The notes under the pieces are model-generated. The model did not search any database. It worked only from the letters and a program-made list of their open reading frames with translations, and was not told the origin of the DNA. A DNA stretch of 64,000 nt from Magicicada septendecula (lineage: Eukaryota; Arthropoda; Insecta; Hemiptera; Cicadidae), in contig CM068373.1 in assembly GCA_034769895.1 (NCBI GenBank), positions 25,320,120 through 25,384,119 of the forward strand, given 5' to 3'. A program made the position numbers and the translations under genes. Shown here piece by piece: positions 43,132 through 53,439 of the stretch. Numbering within the stretch: position 1 is the stretch's first letter; every line of letters begins with the position of its first letter.

Positions 43132-43247
43132 ATGTTTTGGCCCTAAAAACACACTTGGTACTTGAAAAAATTAGAATTAATTTTTAGGTTAAGTTTTAGG
43201 CCTATCATAACCGGCAGCAGATGTTAAGTACCCACGCCACGTCACTG

Positions 43248-43820
43248 GTTTTTGGCTAGTGAAAATTACCTAATGAGTTATTTTAAAATACGCTTCTGGC
43301 ACTGTACCGAAAGGATCCTTTTTACCATTCAGTGTAATAACACTTATGTTGTTGTAGTTTTTTTATGTTCCTATGATTTCTAAGAAAGTGAAAGCAGGTA
43401 GCAGTAGGTCAACACAAATCTAAGCATAAATTTAAGCTATTTAAATTACATAAATCTAATTATTACTATATATGGATGGAAATTAGAGCCAATTTCAAAT
43501 CTTAATTATAACGTTAAACCATTAGTTACTATAAGTAAGTTTCAATTTAGCCTAGTATTAAGTAATAACATTATTTTCTATCTTAATTTACTTTTTTTCT
43601 TATTTAACAGTTCGTCGTATATACTAAATTGTAGCATAGTATATTTAAAACACGACTATTTCCTAATCCAAAGAGAAGATTATTATAATCTTTAAATGTT
43701 CAAACAAAAGCATTAATTAATAGACAAAACTGTACAAAATGTATCTTATTTGCTACATTTCCTTTTTACTTATGATAAGTAAACCACAAAACAAATACAA
43801 GTAATTAGTTGAATACTCAC
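43248..43820. other. aminopeptidase intron, AT-rich
   Basis: No element or exon recognised between the candidate outer hAT end and the exon donor. Confidence 0.6.
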
Positions 43821-43909
43821 GTGCAGTTTGTTCTAAGTGAAACCAGTAACGGTCGTTGGGCCTGTATTGGGTCGATGCAATCAAATTCACCGGAAATTCC
43901 CAAGCGCAA
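43821..43909 (-). CDS. aminopeptidase N-like (M1), beta-sandwich exon
   Basis: 89-bp exon coding (G)CAWEFPVNLIASTQYRPN then DRYWFHLEQTA, corresponding to the M1 region 'Y.W.VPLT........W' that follows the TQ.RFL block. Acceptor ...TATTGCTAG, donor GTGAGT. Its first base completes the GG left by exon 48792-49093 and its last base begins the codon finished by exon 19567-19694, so all three phases agree. Confidence 0.85.
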
Positions 43910-44370
43910 CTAGCAATAGACAAGTAAGTATAATGTAAAACTCTCATTGCAAATGATGTTTTTAATTATATATAAATTGTGTGTAAATTGATTATCAGAC
44001 AAAGTTGTCCGTGATTCTTCAAATCGTACACAATAAATTTACTATACTAATATTTTTTCTTGATTTTCTGTACAATTTAATATTCTGCTTTTATGGAGAC
44101 ACAGGATAACACGTTTCCCTAGTAGCTGTACCTAAGATGTTTAGCATTTATTGTTTATGTGTTTAGTTTGTGCCTATTTTTAAAAGAGTTTTCCTATACC
44201 TATAATTATGTAGAAAACAGTTTTTTCAAAAAAAAATATAATTTTATTCTAATAAATTTTTACATCAACACACTCTTCTTACCCTGTCACTTTACGTTTG
44301 TCAGTTACAAAGAAACTTACGATATTTTTTAACCTGAAGATTACTATATACATTTTATGATAAGATGTTT
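43910..44370. other. aminopeptidase intron, AT-rich
   Basis: Nothing recognised except the first copy of the 11-bp target duplication (44360-44370). Confidence 0.6.
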
Positions 44371-44430
44371 ATAATTAGTGAAATAGTTTTACCTTTTTCT
44401 TGTCCGTCTGGTGGCCTTTTCTCTATATTT

Positions 44431-44475
44431 AATTTACGCGTTTCGGGACATATGCCCCATCATCAGGAATATCCC
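44431..44475 (-). ncRNA. hammerhead-like ribozyme motif (left terminal repeat)
   Basis: Minus strand: CTGATGA, T, GGG...CCC stem II around a CATAT-containing loop, GAAAC, GCGTA. Box positions: CTGATGA at 44466-44460, GAAA at 44444-44441. Same orientation as the GIY-YIG frame, i.e. the downstream terminal repeat. Confidence 0.62.
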
Positions 44476-44728
44476 TTGGTGAAGTTCGTCGATCAATAAA
44501 ATATTAAAAACACTTTATATACAATTTTACACACATAACAATAAATTAATATAATATAAACACAAAAAATATACATAAAATCCCCAAACTTGAGACACAC
44601 GCGATATCGCTGGTGCGCACCACGACATGCTATAGTCGACTGCAGTGTTCATGTTGTTATATGTCGTGCACTATGGACCTTGTTCTGTATTCTCATCGCT
44701 GTGTCGTATAATAGATTTGACTGGAAAT

Positions 44729-45060
44729 TCAGTTGATCGTTAAGGATGACTTCTTCTGTTTTTTGTTTTTGTAAGCCTTATATATTTCGTATTCTTCGAT
44801 AGCATTCATATAATTTCCTTTTCTACATATATGGAGGGATTGAAAGTTCGTTGTGAAATCAGTATAACTATGGTTTTTGTCCATCAGATGGCGCGCGTAA
44901 TTTGACACTGTTTTACTAAATTCTTTTTTAGGTAAATGTTCTCTGAATCGTTTTTTAAAAGGTCTACCAGTTTGGCTAATGTAAAAGCTATCAAAGTCAT
45001 TGCATATTATCTTATAAACGCCCGTCTTGTTCTCAACCGATTTTGAATGTTTAGGTAATG
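44729..45060 (-). pseudogene. GIY-YIG endonuclease domain of the Penelope-like element
   Basis: NKTGVYKIICNDFDSFYISQ then TGRPFKKRFREH: GVY and YIS (usually YIG) with the conserved Arg, and further NAIEEYEIYKAY with the catalytic-position Glu. Penelope elements normally have CxxC..YIGQTGR here; Cys to Phe and Gly to Ser suggest decay. The open frame to 45133 adds residues translated from the inverted terminal repeat, which are not part of the protein. Confidence 0.85.
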
Positions 45061-45070
45061 GGGCATTACC

Positions 45071-45125
45071 CGAAATTTGATGATGGGGCATATGTCCCGA
45101 AACGCGTAGAATTAAATATAGAGAA
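45071..45125 (+). ncRNA. hammerhead-like ribozyme motif (inverted terminal repeat)
   Basis: TTGATGA (first base T instead of C, 45077-45083), T, GGGGCATATGTCCC stem-loop, GAAAC (45099-45103), GCGTAGAAT. Opposite orientation to the copy at 44431. The C to T change at an invariant core base should abolish cleavage of this copy. Confidence 0.55.
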
Positions 45126-45226
45126 AAGGCCACCAGACGGACAAGAGAAAGGTAAAATTATTTTACTAATTATATACTATAAGTGGCCTGGATACCAAAA
45201 AGCATGGATCTAAAAATAAGATGTTT

Positions 45227-46190
45227 GTTTAACAGGCCTTTGATATAGTCTGGTATCGCGCGTTAGGGTACAGATTGGAGAGAGATTTACTAAATCTTTC
45301 GTCGACTTCGAGAATCTGAGATTTCGGCGAAGGGTGAATCGGAGCAAACTATGGGCAATAATAAGGAAATGGATCTAATTAGAACTATACAGATTCTTTA
45401 TGTAGAGAATAAAATCCTAATTGCTACTAGAAAAACCGTGAACAGCTCCTAGAGTTGGCCTTATCAATTGTGGAGTACGACAAGGGTGTCCATTATCACC
45501 TTCTCTTTTCAATATATATATATATATATATATATTGACGATGTCATAAAGAACTGACAATTATGTCTTACGGATCATTTTATCATGTTTACTCTGCAAT
45601 TGACACTTCGTTGTTTCCAATTTATCAGGCTAATCCGTCAGACTCGGAAAACAGATTGCAGATGGGTATGCATTTGTTAAATCGAATGTGCGAAGACCCT
45701 GGATTACAAATATCTACACTTAAGACCAAAGCAATGCCTTTTCGTGGAGCTGATCCCGTACGGGCAAAAATTGATGTAGGTAATACTGCCCTGGAACAAG
45801 TCAGCAATTTTTAATACTTATGCTACAGTGTGTCTTATAATACAAGCCACAACTTTGTGAATAAGTTACGTAAGTTCAACCTTATGTGTGGGACAATCAG
45901 GCGAACTCTTAAGTCACCAATTAGAGAAACACGCCTAAACATCTACAAGGTGATGGCTCTTCCCACACTTCATTATGGGTCTGAGAATTAGACTTTAACG
46001 AAAGGCCAGGCCAGTCGCATCCCAGCGGCTGAAATGAGATTTCTCAGACACGTGGCAGGGTATACTCTGCATGACCATAGAAGAAACACCGATGTACGGC
46101 CGGATCGGAGGAAATGGGTTCCGGAACAGGTCTAGGTCCTAATCTTCGAAGTGATGATCATGAAGGCTTTGATGTTGAATACACTATAGG
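45227..46190 (+). pseudogene. LINE reverse transcriptase relic
   Basis: QAFDIVWYRA (RT motif A, 45235), then a motif-B/C region where FNIY is followed by an expanded (AT)n and IDDVIKN (45505-45555). LLNRMCEDPGLQISTLKTKA and NTALEQVSNF follow, then LPTLHYGSEN and EMRFLRHVAGYTLHDHRR at the C-terminus. Stops and frameshifts throughout. Confidence 0.85.
45511..45535. repeat. (AT)n microsatellite inside the LINE relic
   Basis: About 12 AT units replacing the short ATATA of the codons for Ile-Tyr-Ile before the Asp-Asp box. Confidence 0.95.
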
Positions 46191-46729
46191 TCGCCTGATA
46201 ATGATAATTGAGACAAACGAGAAAAATATACATGTTGCGCTGTTACGTTTACTAGACAGATCTATATTATAGGCCTGACTAAGTACCTGCTGGTACAAGT
46301 TGCCAGTTCCTCAGTCTCATCTACAAATTACCTGTGGCATCAGGTAGCCCAAAAATTTGTTATTTTTATAAGGTTAATGAAAAGTATAAGATATATTAAA
46401 AATATTTACTATTATTGTTGTAGCACAGGCCTATGTTATTATCAACAAGAGAATAACAGTTGCTCAATGTCAGAAGACCCTTAGACACATCTGTGAAAGT
46501 GGATAGCTCCATACTATTATTTATTTAAATTTTGTTTAATGCCAGTAAGTTTGTGAGTATCTTTTGTCCTTTGAAAAAAGTGTATCACTGCAGACGTCTT
46601 TTACAGCATCACAAACCACTTTCTCAGTTCCAGGTACATAGCATTATTGTTGAATACTGTGTCCCATTGTAAACCACGAATTTTAACCGCTCTTTGGGAA
46701 TGTTAAGGCATTCTACTAACAGACTACCT
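46191..46729. other. aminopeptidase intron, nothing recognised
   Basis: AT-rich non-coding sequence between LINE relics. Confidence 0.5.
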
Positions 46730-47190
46730 ACCAGATGGAGGATGGAGCCTATTGCGCACTTATCGGGCTCATTCGAGATGTTCCTCATCAGTTCCTGCCC
46801 GTTGGGTGCAAGTTGGACCTCTCCTTTTTTCTAGTAGGTCCTGCTGAATGAATGTACAGTTGCGGCCCCATTCCGTCTTACCACGAAGCATAAGCGCAAC
46901 TAAGCTGTTGGGCGTGAACTCCCCGAGCTCCATTTCCAGTGCCGTCCTCTGTCTTGCGAAACTGCAGCACTTGAAAAACGTGTGCGAGGCATCTTCATGG
47001 GGAGCGTCTCCGTACTGGCATGTTGGGCTCTCCACCTTTTCCATTCTATAGAGTTAGGCCTTAAAATTGCCGTGGCCACTGAGCAAATGGGTCATATAGT
47101 AGCTGACCTCACCGTGTTGGCGAACGATCCATTCCTTCAAGTTTGGTATGAGTGTTGTGGTCCATCTTCCTCTATCCTATCTACCTCAAA
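46730..47190 (-). pseudogene. R1-type LINE ORF2 C-terminal zinc-binding region relic
   Basis: Minus strand: YNMTHLLSGHGNFKA, a frame break, then PTCQYGDAPHEDASHTFFKC followed by ARQRTALEMELGEFTPNSL and MLRGKTEWGRNCTFIQ. The 'C.YG....DA.HT.F.C' zinc-binding pattern and 'TP..LV.LML....W' block match the C-terminus of R1-clade LINEs. RT itself is not adjacent. Confidence 0.75.
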
Positions 47191-47635
47191 AATCTAGCCA
47201 GTGCCGGAGATTGAGTTCCCTTACTTCACTCTTTGCGGCATCCCTTCAAATATCGTCATTCCTTTCAGTCTTTTCTTTCCTCCATCCAGTTTCAACAGAA
47301 AACTATCAGTTTTTTTCTATTTGTATCTGCCATCTGCGGACAACATACCAATGTCAGTTCTTTATTCCTTGTTCCTTCCTTTTTCTCCAATGTTCTTTCA
47401 TCTTTTAAATATGTCTCTACTTCCTGTTTCATTCCACTTTGAACCTGCGTTTTTCTCTCTCCTACCCTGGACTTTTTCCATTAACACTTTTGCCCGAAAA
47501 ATTTCCCTTTCAATTGCTTCTTTTGCCTTCATATAATTTTTTAAAATCGTTTTTGATTTCTCTAATCCAACTTCATGTTAACTTATTTCCCCACAGATAT
47601 CTGAAGTTCTGTTTGGTTAACCTGTTTTTGTGTCT

Positions 47636-48660
47636 ATTCTATACAAATGCCCAAAAAATAAGTCTTCTTTTCTTCATTGTTTCTGTTATATTTTCTATAC
47701 TTTGATATATTTCATCATTACTTTTTAATTTCAAACCTTCTGAAGATTTTCGGGGGCCTAATATTTTCCTAATAATTCTTCTTTCCAATATTTCTAGTTT
47801 GTGTAAATTATTATTCAATACTAGCCATTCACTTGCACATAGGAATTCTGGCTTCACTACTGTACTGTAATTCCTTATTTTCGCATTTTTAGATATGCAC
47901 TTTTATTGCAAATATCATTAGTTATAGGCCTACCATATGCTCTTTCCATTTTATGAATCCTTTCTTCTATAGCACTTTTCTATACTTTTCTCTTGAATTA
48001 TATCTTCTAAATACTAAATTTTCTAACCCTCTCTATTCAAACAATATCTGATAGCAGGAATTTTACCGCATTTTTAACGTTCGTGAAAAATTTGTTATAT
48101 TTTGCAGAAATTCTTAAGCCTGTTCTACTAGGTATGTCGTCTAAAATATTAACTTGTGTTACTGCAGATGTCAGGTGGTCAAAAAGTATAGCAAAGTCAT
48201 CTGCGAATGCCAAAATTTTTATTTCAGTATGTTTGTTTCTTCTTCGCAACATGATGGTGATATTTTACATTCCTTTAATTTTTCACTCCAAATTCTCACT
48301 ACTTTCTCCAGGACACAGTTGAAAGAATTGGAGATGAACCACCACCCTGTCTTACACCTGTATTTATTTTGAATGGTTGAGATATTTCTTCCATGAATTT
48401 TACTTTTGAGAAAAGTAAGGGTTTCATGGATTAGATTTTGCCAATTTAGATTAACACCAAATTCTAGGATTAATGTATCTATAGTTTCTCTATCAACAAA
48501 ATCAAAGGCTTTTTTGAAATCAACAAAAGTTACATCAACAAAAGTTTTAAATTCAATAGCCTGTGACGGATTATTAACTGCAGATTGAATATTTGTTTTG
48601 GACAGGGTCTGCTCTTCCTAAAGCCACCCTGATATTTACCCAAATGGGTATCCAATGTAT
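47636..48660 (-). pseudogene. LINE reverse transcriptase relic
   Basis: Minus strand in order: KAFDFVDRETIDTLILEFG (motif A, about 48500), CKTGWWFISNSFNCVLEKVV, ILAFADDFAILFDH (catalytic box, about 48205), then CASEWLVLNNNLHKLEILER and RRIIRKILGPRKSSE (C-terminal). Frames are broken between these. A different LINE lineage from 45227, judging by FADD and the C-terminal sequence. Confidence 0.82.
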
Positions 48661-48791
48661 AAGTGGATATCACATAAAAATACCTGTTTTAATAATAATA
48701 AATAAATACCTGAGCTGATTGTACTTTCTTTACGTTTACATACTATAAGCATGCATTTACAGACTAACATGACATTTTTGTCAGTACTAAC

Positions 48792-49093
48792 CCAAAATCT
48801 GAGTCGCTACAATTATACGTGTCACGGCTGTTGTCTAAGAAACGTGATTGAGTCAGTATAAGGGTATTGCCCTCTCTCGTCACGTTGACCAATGGAAAGC
48901 CGCTCTGCTCCGTAAATGTTGCCATAAATTTTGTAACGTCTACTACATCGTCGCCTGCGTAGGTTTGTATGTGATTCCATAAGTCTTTTGTTTTAGCGTT
49001 TTTCATAGCATACGCCTTCACGAAACTGCGCATTCCGAGCCTAAAATTATCACTCCCGATAACGCTTACCAACATATGTAAAATTGCTGGGGC
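48792..49093 (-). CDS. aminopeptidase N-like (M1), C-terminal part of catalytic domain to beta-sandwich
   Basis: 302-bp exon: APAILHMLVSVIGSDNFRLG, MRSFVKAYAMKNAKTKDLWN, then MATFTEQSGFPLVNVTREGN and LILTQSRFLDNS. This matches the M1 segment 'KGA.VL.ML...LGE..F..G...Y......A...DLW' through 'W..Q.GYP.V.V' and 'TQ.RFL'. Acceptor TTTTTTACAG, donor GTTAGT. Phase 0 at the start (after ...FFCLK of exon 51439-51539), two bases carried over at the end. No stop or shift, so probably part of a functional gene. The longer open frame to 49261 includes intron. Confidence 0.93.
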
Positions 49094-49480
49094 CTGTAAA
49101 AAATATACAAAGTGTAATCGCCACAACGATAGCGGTCTCTTGTATATTAAAACACTCCTAGCGGCCAGCAACCCGAGCAAGACTGAGTAAAAGGGAAGGT
49201 ACAAATATCGAATACACATTATGTTTTCATCAATATGTACACTAAATATACTGCTAAACAAAGATTTTATACCAGAACAAGTAAAAGAGGTTTTTATATG
49301 TATTTTCCCCTGAATTCAAAAATGTTAAGGAAATTTTTCTATCACCCTTAAATTTTATGTTACCCCCTCCTAAGTGTTATACATGTTATGGAAATTATTT
49401 ATATTATTTATAACACGAATAAAAAAAATGTGTATTTATTAAGCATTTAAGAATGATCAGTTTGATATGAAAGAAATTTT
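49094..49480. other. aminopeptidase intron, nothing recognised
   Basis: AT-rich; leads into the relic below. Confidence 0.5.
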
Positions 49481-50480
49481 TAAATGGCATAGAACAATAA
49501 ACAATATTAGTCATAGTTGCTGGATGATGCAATTCCAAAATAATGAATAAGTGTTTTTAGAAATAGGCATGACTTCAAGAATTTGTTTTTATTTGGAGAT
49601 GGACTTGTTTTTTGGAATAATGTTTTCCCCGTATAAGATAATCACTTGGTCATGAATATAAAACAGAGGAGTTTCGTTTGTTTATTGATTTTTCTCCAGT
49701 TAGTTTGAAAGCCGTGCTTCTGCACATTGGGAATACGTTTCCATCAGTGCCACTAGTTTCTGCTACGGATTTGAAAGAAAGTTACGAAAACATAAATCTT
49801 CTTCTGAATAATATAAAATTTGTGGTGACTTTAAAGTAATTGCTCTCTTGCTAGGGGTTCACCTTGGTTTCACCAAGTACTGTTGTTTTCTTTGTGAGTG
49901 GGACATTGAAGACCGAAAAAATTATTACGTATAGAAAGAGTGGCCGAAACGAACATCATTAACTTTAGGGAAGAGTAATGCTGTTAATGCATCACTTGTT
50001 GATTCAAATAAAGTTTACTTACCTCTACTACATATAAAGCTGTGGCTTATGAAAATTTCTGAAAGCAACAGATCAAAATGGGCTTGGATTTGCGTACCTA
50101 AAAAACAACTTTCCAAAGATCAGTGACGCAAAAATCAAATCTCTGTAGGTCCTCAATTAAAAGACATAATTATAGATGGCAACTTTGATAATGCGTTAAA
50201 CAAGATGGAGAAAGGCTTTTAAGAGCATATGCCAAAACGTCTAAGGAAACCATAAATCCGAAAATTACAATGAAATAGTCGATGATCTTTTAAATCTTAC
50301 AAAATTATGGGCTGTAACATGTCACGCTTGGACTCACACTTGAATTTCTTCCCACAAAATCTAGGATCAGTCAGCGACGAAAATGTTGAACAGTTCCATC
50401 AGGATATTTTGGACTTGGAGAAACGGTACCAGAGCAAGTGGAGTACGAGCATGCTAGCTGACTATTGTTAGACCCTAACG
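49480..50480 (+). pseudogene. relic of an unnamed repeat-borne arthropod gene family
   Basis: Broken frames read FRLFIDFS then SLKAVLLHIGNTFPSVPLVS, DLKESYENINLLLNNIKF, later KATDQNGLGFAYLKNNFPKI and SDAKIKS, then NLGSVSDENVEQFHQDILDL followed by EKRYQSKWSTSMLADYC. I recognise this order from multi-copy 'uncharacterized' proteins of arthropod genomes, probably transposon-borne; no established function. Many stops and shifts; plus strand, antisense to the aminopeptidase, in its intron. Confidence 0.6.
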
Positions 50481-50881
50481 GGAGTCAAAATATCGTAGAC
50501 AATCCAATATTACTACTTTTTAGGTAAGATAAAATTGTATTGAGTATGTATTTGAAATGCGTAATGTTGTAAAATTAAAACAGGTGGCTCTAAAAATCCG
50601 AACGTGATAGAAAAATTCTAAAAACATATTTGAATGCAGCTCAAAAAATGGTATAACCCATTTTCACATTTAGGACAAAACAAAATTTTATTTTTCATAA
50701 CAGTGATTTTTCATTAAAATGTAGATTTTAATAGCAAAATGATGTGCTTGTTTATTTTCTTAAGTGTTACGTGAAGATGGCTTATGTAGTAAGTGTTATG
50801 TCTGACATAATTTTATTTTTGTTGTCTAATTTCATAAAATGGCAAAACCTAAATTTGAAAGTAATATGAGACACCTAAAAA

Positions 50882-50924
<43 letters not shown>

Positions 50925-51438
50925 TTGGTACGTTGCACAGTTTTTACTTAACTCTGGCAACTGTTTGAGCTTATTAAGCTATTGACAAAGAGGTCAGTGA
51001 ACAACTAAACTAAACAAAGAATGTAAGGTTGGTGAACATGTGTTTAGAGCGCGTATCCGGACATGTTTGGGGTGCGTATGATGTACGGGGTGGAAAAACT
51101 AGTGGGAAGGTCAAGTGTCTGTGAAATCTAAGTATAATTGGATGGCAAAATATAGATTTTAACTAAACTACATAACTGCTTTTTATAAAGGGGATACAGA
51201 GAATTCAGTTTGTTCCTTTGTCTTCCGGTACAATGTGATAATATGAATTGTTTTACACCTAAAAACTGAGAAGTGTTTAGTTAAAACAAGTATTTAATAG
51301 CAATTAATTAATTTTGTTACAAGAAGTACATATAGATGCATTTTGAATTATATGAGTACATGATTTTACAATTGATCCCCTATTCTACATATTTTTAATA
51401 AAGAGAGTGTAAAAATTTGAGGAGGGTAAACACATTAC
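50481..51438. other. aminopeptidase intron with a (TA)n microsatellite
   Basis: (TA)n at about 50886-50920; otherwise unique AT-rich sequence. Confidence 0.6.
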
Positions 51439-51539
51439 CTTGAGACAAAAAAAATCATCGCTGAAGAGATTGAGTTCAACTTCAGACCCACGTTTTGGTA
51501 CCAGGGCTGTCGATGTCGGTTCAGCATCTATCCTCATCG
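51439..51539 (-). CDS. aminopeptidase N-like (M1), exon before the KGA/KAP motif
   Basis: 101-bp exon coding MRIDAEPTSTALVPKRGSEV then ELNLFSDDFFCLK, corresponding to the M1 region 'AM..D....SHP.......EI...FD.I.Y.K' downstream of the HEXXH zinc site. Acceptor ...TTATTCACAAG, donor GTAATG. It joins exon 48792-49093 in phase 0 to give FFCLK-APAILHML. Upstream exons with the catalytic HEXXH/E were not found in this window. Confidence 0.82.
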
Positions 51540-53439
51540 CTTGTGAATAATAATAAAATGGTAGGATATCGTACTGTAAATATATATATGGTATGCTGAA
51601 ATTGTATAAAGTAAACACAAATATTAAAGTAAAAGCAGAATCAAAAGGAGTAAATTAAAATACAAGACTGAAGTAGAGTAAAATATCTTTTTACATGAAT
51701 AAGTGAATAGTGGTACATTTAAACGTTAAAAACTCAATAATTTGTGACGATAACATTGTAGTGAAATACAAAAATGATGTCCCTTATGTCCGTGAAACGG
51801 TGTGCTTCAGCTGTCAATATCTTATAACTCCGTTTAAACCACACTGATATGTACTTAATCTCATAGCATTGTAATTATTTCATCTTGGGTGTTACAGGAA
51901 AGTAAAGTATTTATATTTATAAGTATTAAAACAAAACAAAAATGAAACAGTAAATTTTATATTCTTGAATGAAAAGTGAAATTTTTAGTTTTATAAATCA
52001 TTTGTCTAGAAACGTAATAACCAAAGTAGATTTAAGTGGATATCAATTTGAAAGAAAATTTGATAAACCAGTAAGAACATGTTATTGATTTGCGTAAAAG
52101 TAGTTCCGAGTGACTAAATTGTAGCTCTGACAACCACAGAAACTTACAAAGACCGCGTCTTTTGTGTTTCTACCGTAAATTACAGGCCGAAACTAGGTGC
52201 GGAAGCAAAAAATTCGAATTTTTTATTTTCGAGTTACCAACAAAATGCATAATTATTTATAGTAATACAGGATATAAAAACACAATGGTGTTTTAAGTTG
52301 GCTGCTTTTGAGTATTAATGGAAAACGAGTTATGCCACAGAATGGGAGACATGTATAGGCGCCAAGGGCCACCAAGCCTTTCTTTGAGTTGGTTGATTTT
52401 TCTGTGATCTGCAGAAGAACAGAGTATTATTGAAAAAACGAGTACTGTGGATAACGAGTCCCGTCACAAAAAAGAAAGACATGTATTGTAACAGTAAAGG
52501 GGGTGGTCCTTAGGGCACCACACTTTACTTTACACCACCAGTGGCTTTTTTTTGCGTGAATTTCATAAAAAACGAGAAAAGTTAGAAGTTAGGTTACTTT
52601 GCATGTTAACCTAACATGGTTAATTTTACCTTATTTATGGCAAAAACGCATCTTATTTTATGCAATGATTTTGGTTACGCGCCTATTTTTGGGCTGTAGT
52701 TTATGTAGAAACAAAAACAACGCGGTTTTTGCAGGTTTAGTGGCTTTCATAGACAAAGTAGTCACGCGAAACTATTACTGTATTATCAGACATCTCGATC
52801 AGTTATTAATTAGAATATCCTTAAATGCAATGAAAAGAAAAAAGTTTTGTTTTGAACTGATGGTCAACTGAGTTTTGACTTGCCTGAGTTTACTGAACAT
52901 TCTACTCCTTTAAAAGTTTAAGAAAGCTGCCGCATTGAGAAACCATTCACATTCAGGTAATGTTATAGACGCATCAAAAGAACACACTACAGATGACTCC
53001 AAACTATTATAGAATATTTGTTAAGACAACCAATATTACAAAAGTACCAAAGTAATACCATATCATAACATATTTAATTATTTAATGCCCGATGAATTTA
53101 GTAATCTCATTTTATGCATTGAAGTAACACTATTTTATTTTAAAATAAATGTATATAAAAGCTTTTTGTAAAATTATTTTTAAAATGTCATAAAATTAGC
53201 TTCAGCTTTGAACAACATCTAAGTCAGGACTGTATGGACTTTTTACAAACGACGCAAGAAAAGTTGAATGTCACGTAATACGACTGACAAATAAAATTAA
53301 ACATGTCAAAATTTTGCTGTAGTATATGTTGATAGTATACTGCGACAGTACAAATGTGTAGGGTACTGTACATTGCACAAAGTAATTAAAATAAGTAATT
53401 AATTCATATTGTTAATAATAATATTTCAGCTTGCAATCT
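51540..53439. other. probable aminopeptidase intron, nothing recognised
   Basis: Unique AT-rich sequence. No exon with the HEXXH zinc-binding motif was seen on the minus strand. Confidence 0.5.

Larger units (their letters stand above)
19870..43247. mobile_element. candidate non-autonomous hAT-like element, outermost layer of the nest
   Basis: Left end CAGTGGCGTGGCGTC (19870) and right end ...GCCACGTCACTG (to 43247) are inverted with one mismatch in the first 14 bases. Similarity resumes inside (CTGTTGCCGG versus CTGCTGCCGG, inverted). Without the Gypsy insertion it would be about 660 bp, MITE-sized, with no transposase. CAGTG-type ends match hAT elements, including the confirmed one at 21913. 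However the flanking 8-mers (ATGACTTG and GTTTTTGG) do not match, so an old or rearranged insertion must be assumed. Confidence 0.5.
44371..45215 (-). mobile_element. truncated Penelope-like element (GIY-YIG end plus inverted terminal repeats)
   Basis: 845-bp insertion flanked by ATAAGATGTTT (44360-44370; 45216-45226). Contains the GIY-YIG endonuclease end on the minus strand and, at both ends, inverted copies of an ~110-base terminal sequence with a hammerhead core and GGCCACCAGACGGACAAGA. RT is absent. It sits next to a LINE motif-A relic (QAFDIVWYRA, from 45235). Confidence 0.85.

Noticed and set aside
19862-43255. 8-bp target duplication for the outer hAT candidate
   Set aside because: Flanking 8-mers ATGACTTG and GTTTTTGG do not match; only the TIRs support this layer, so it is kept at reduced confidence.
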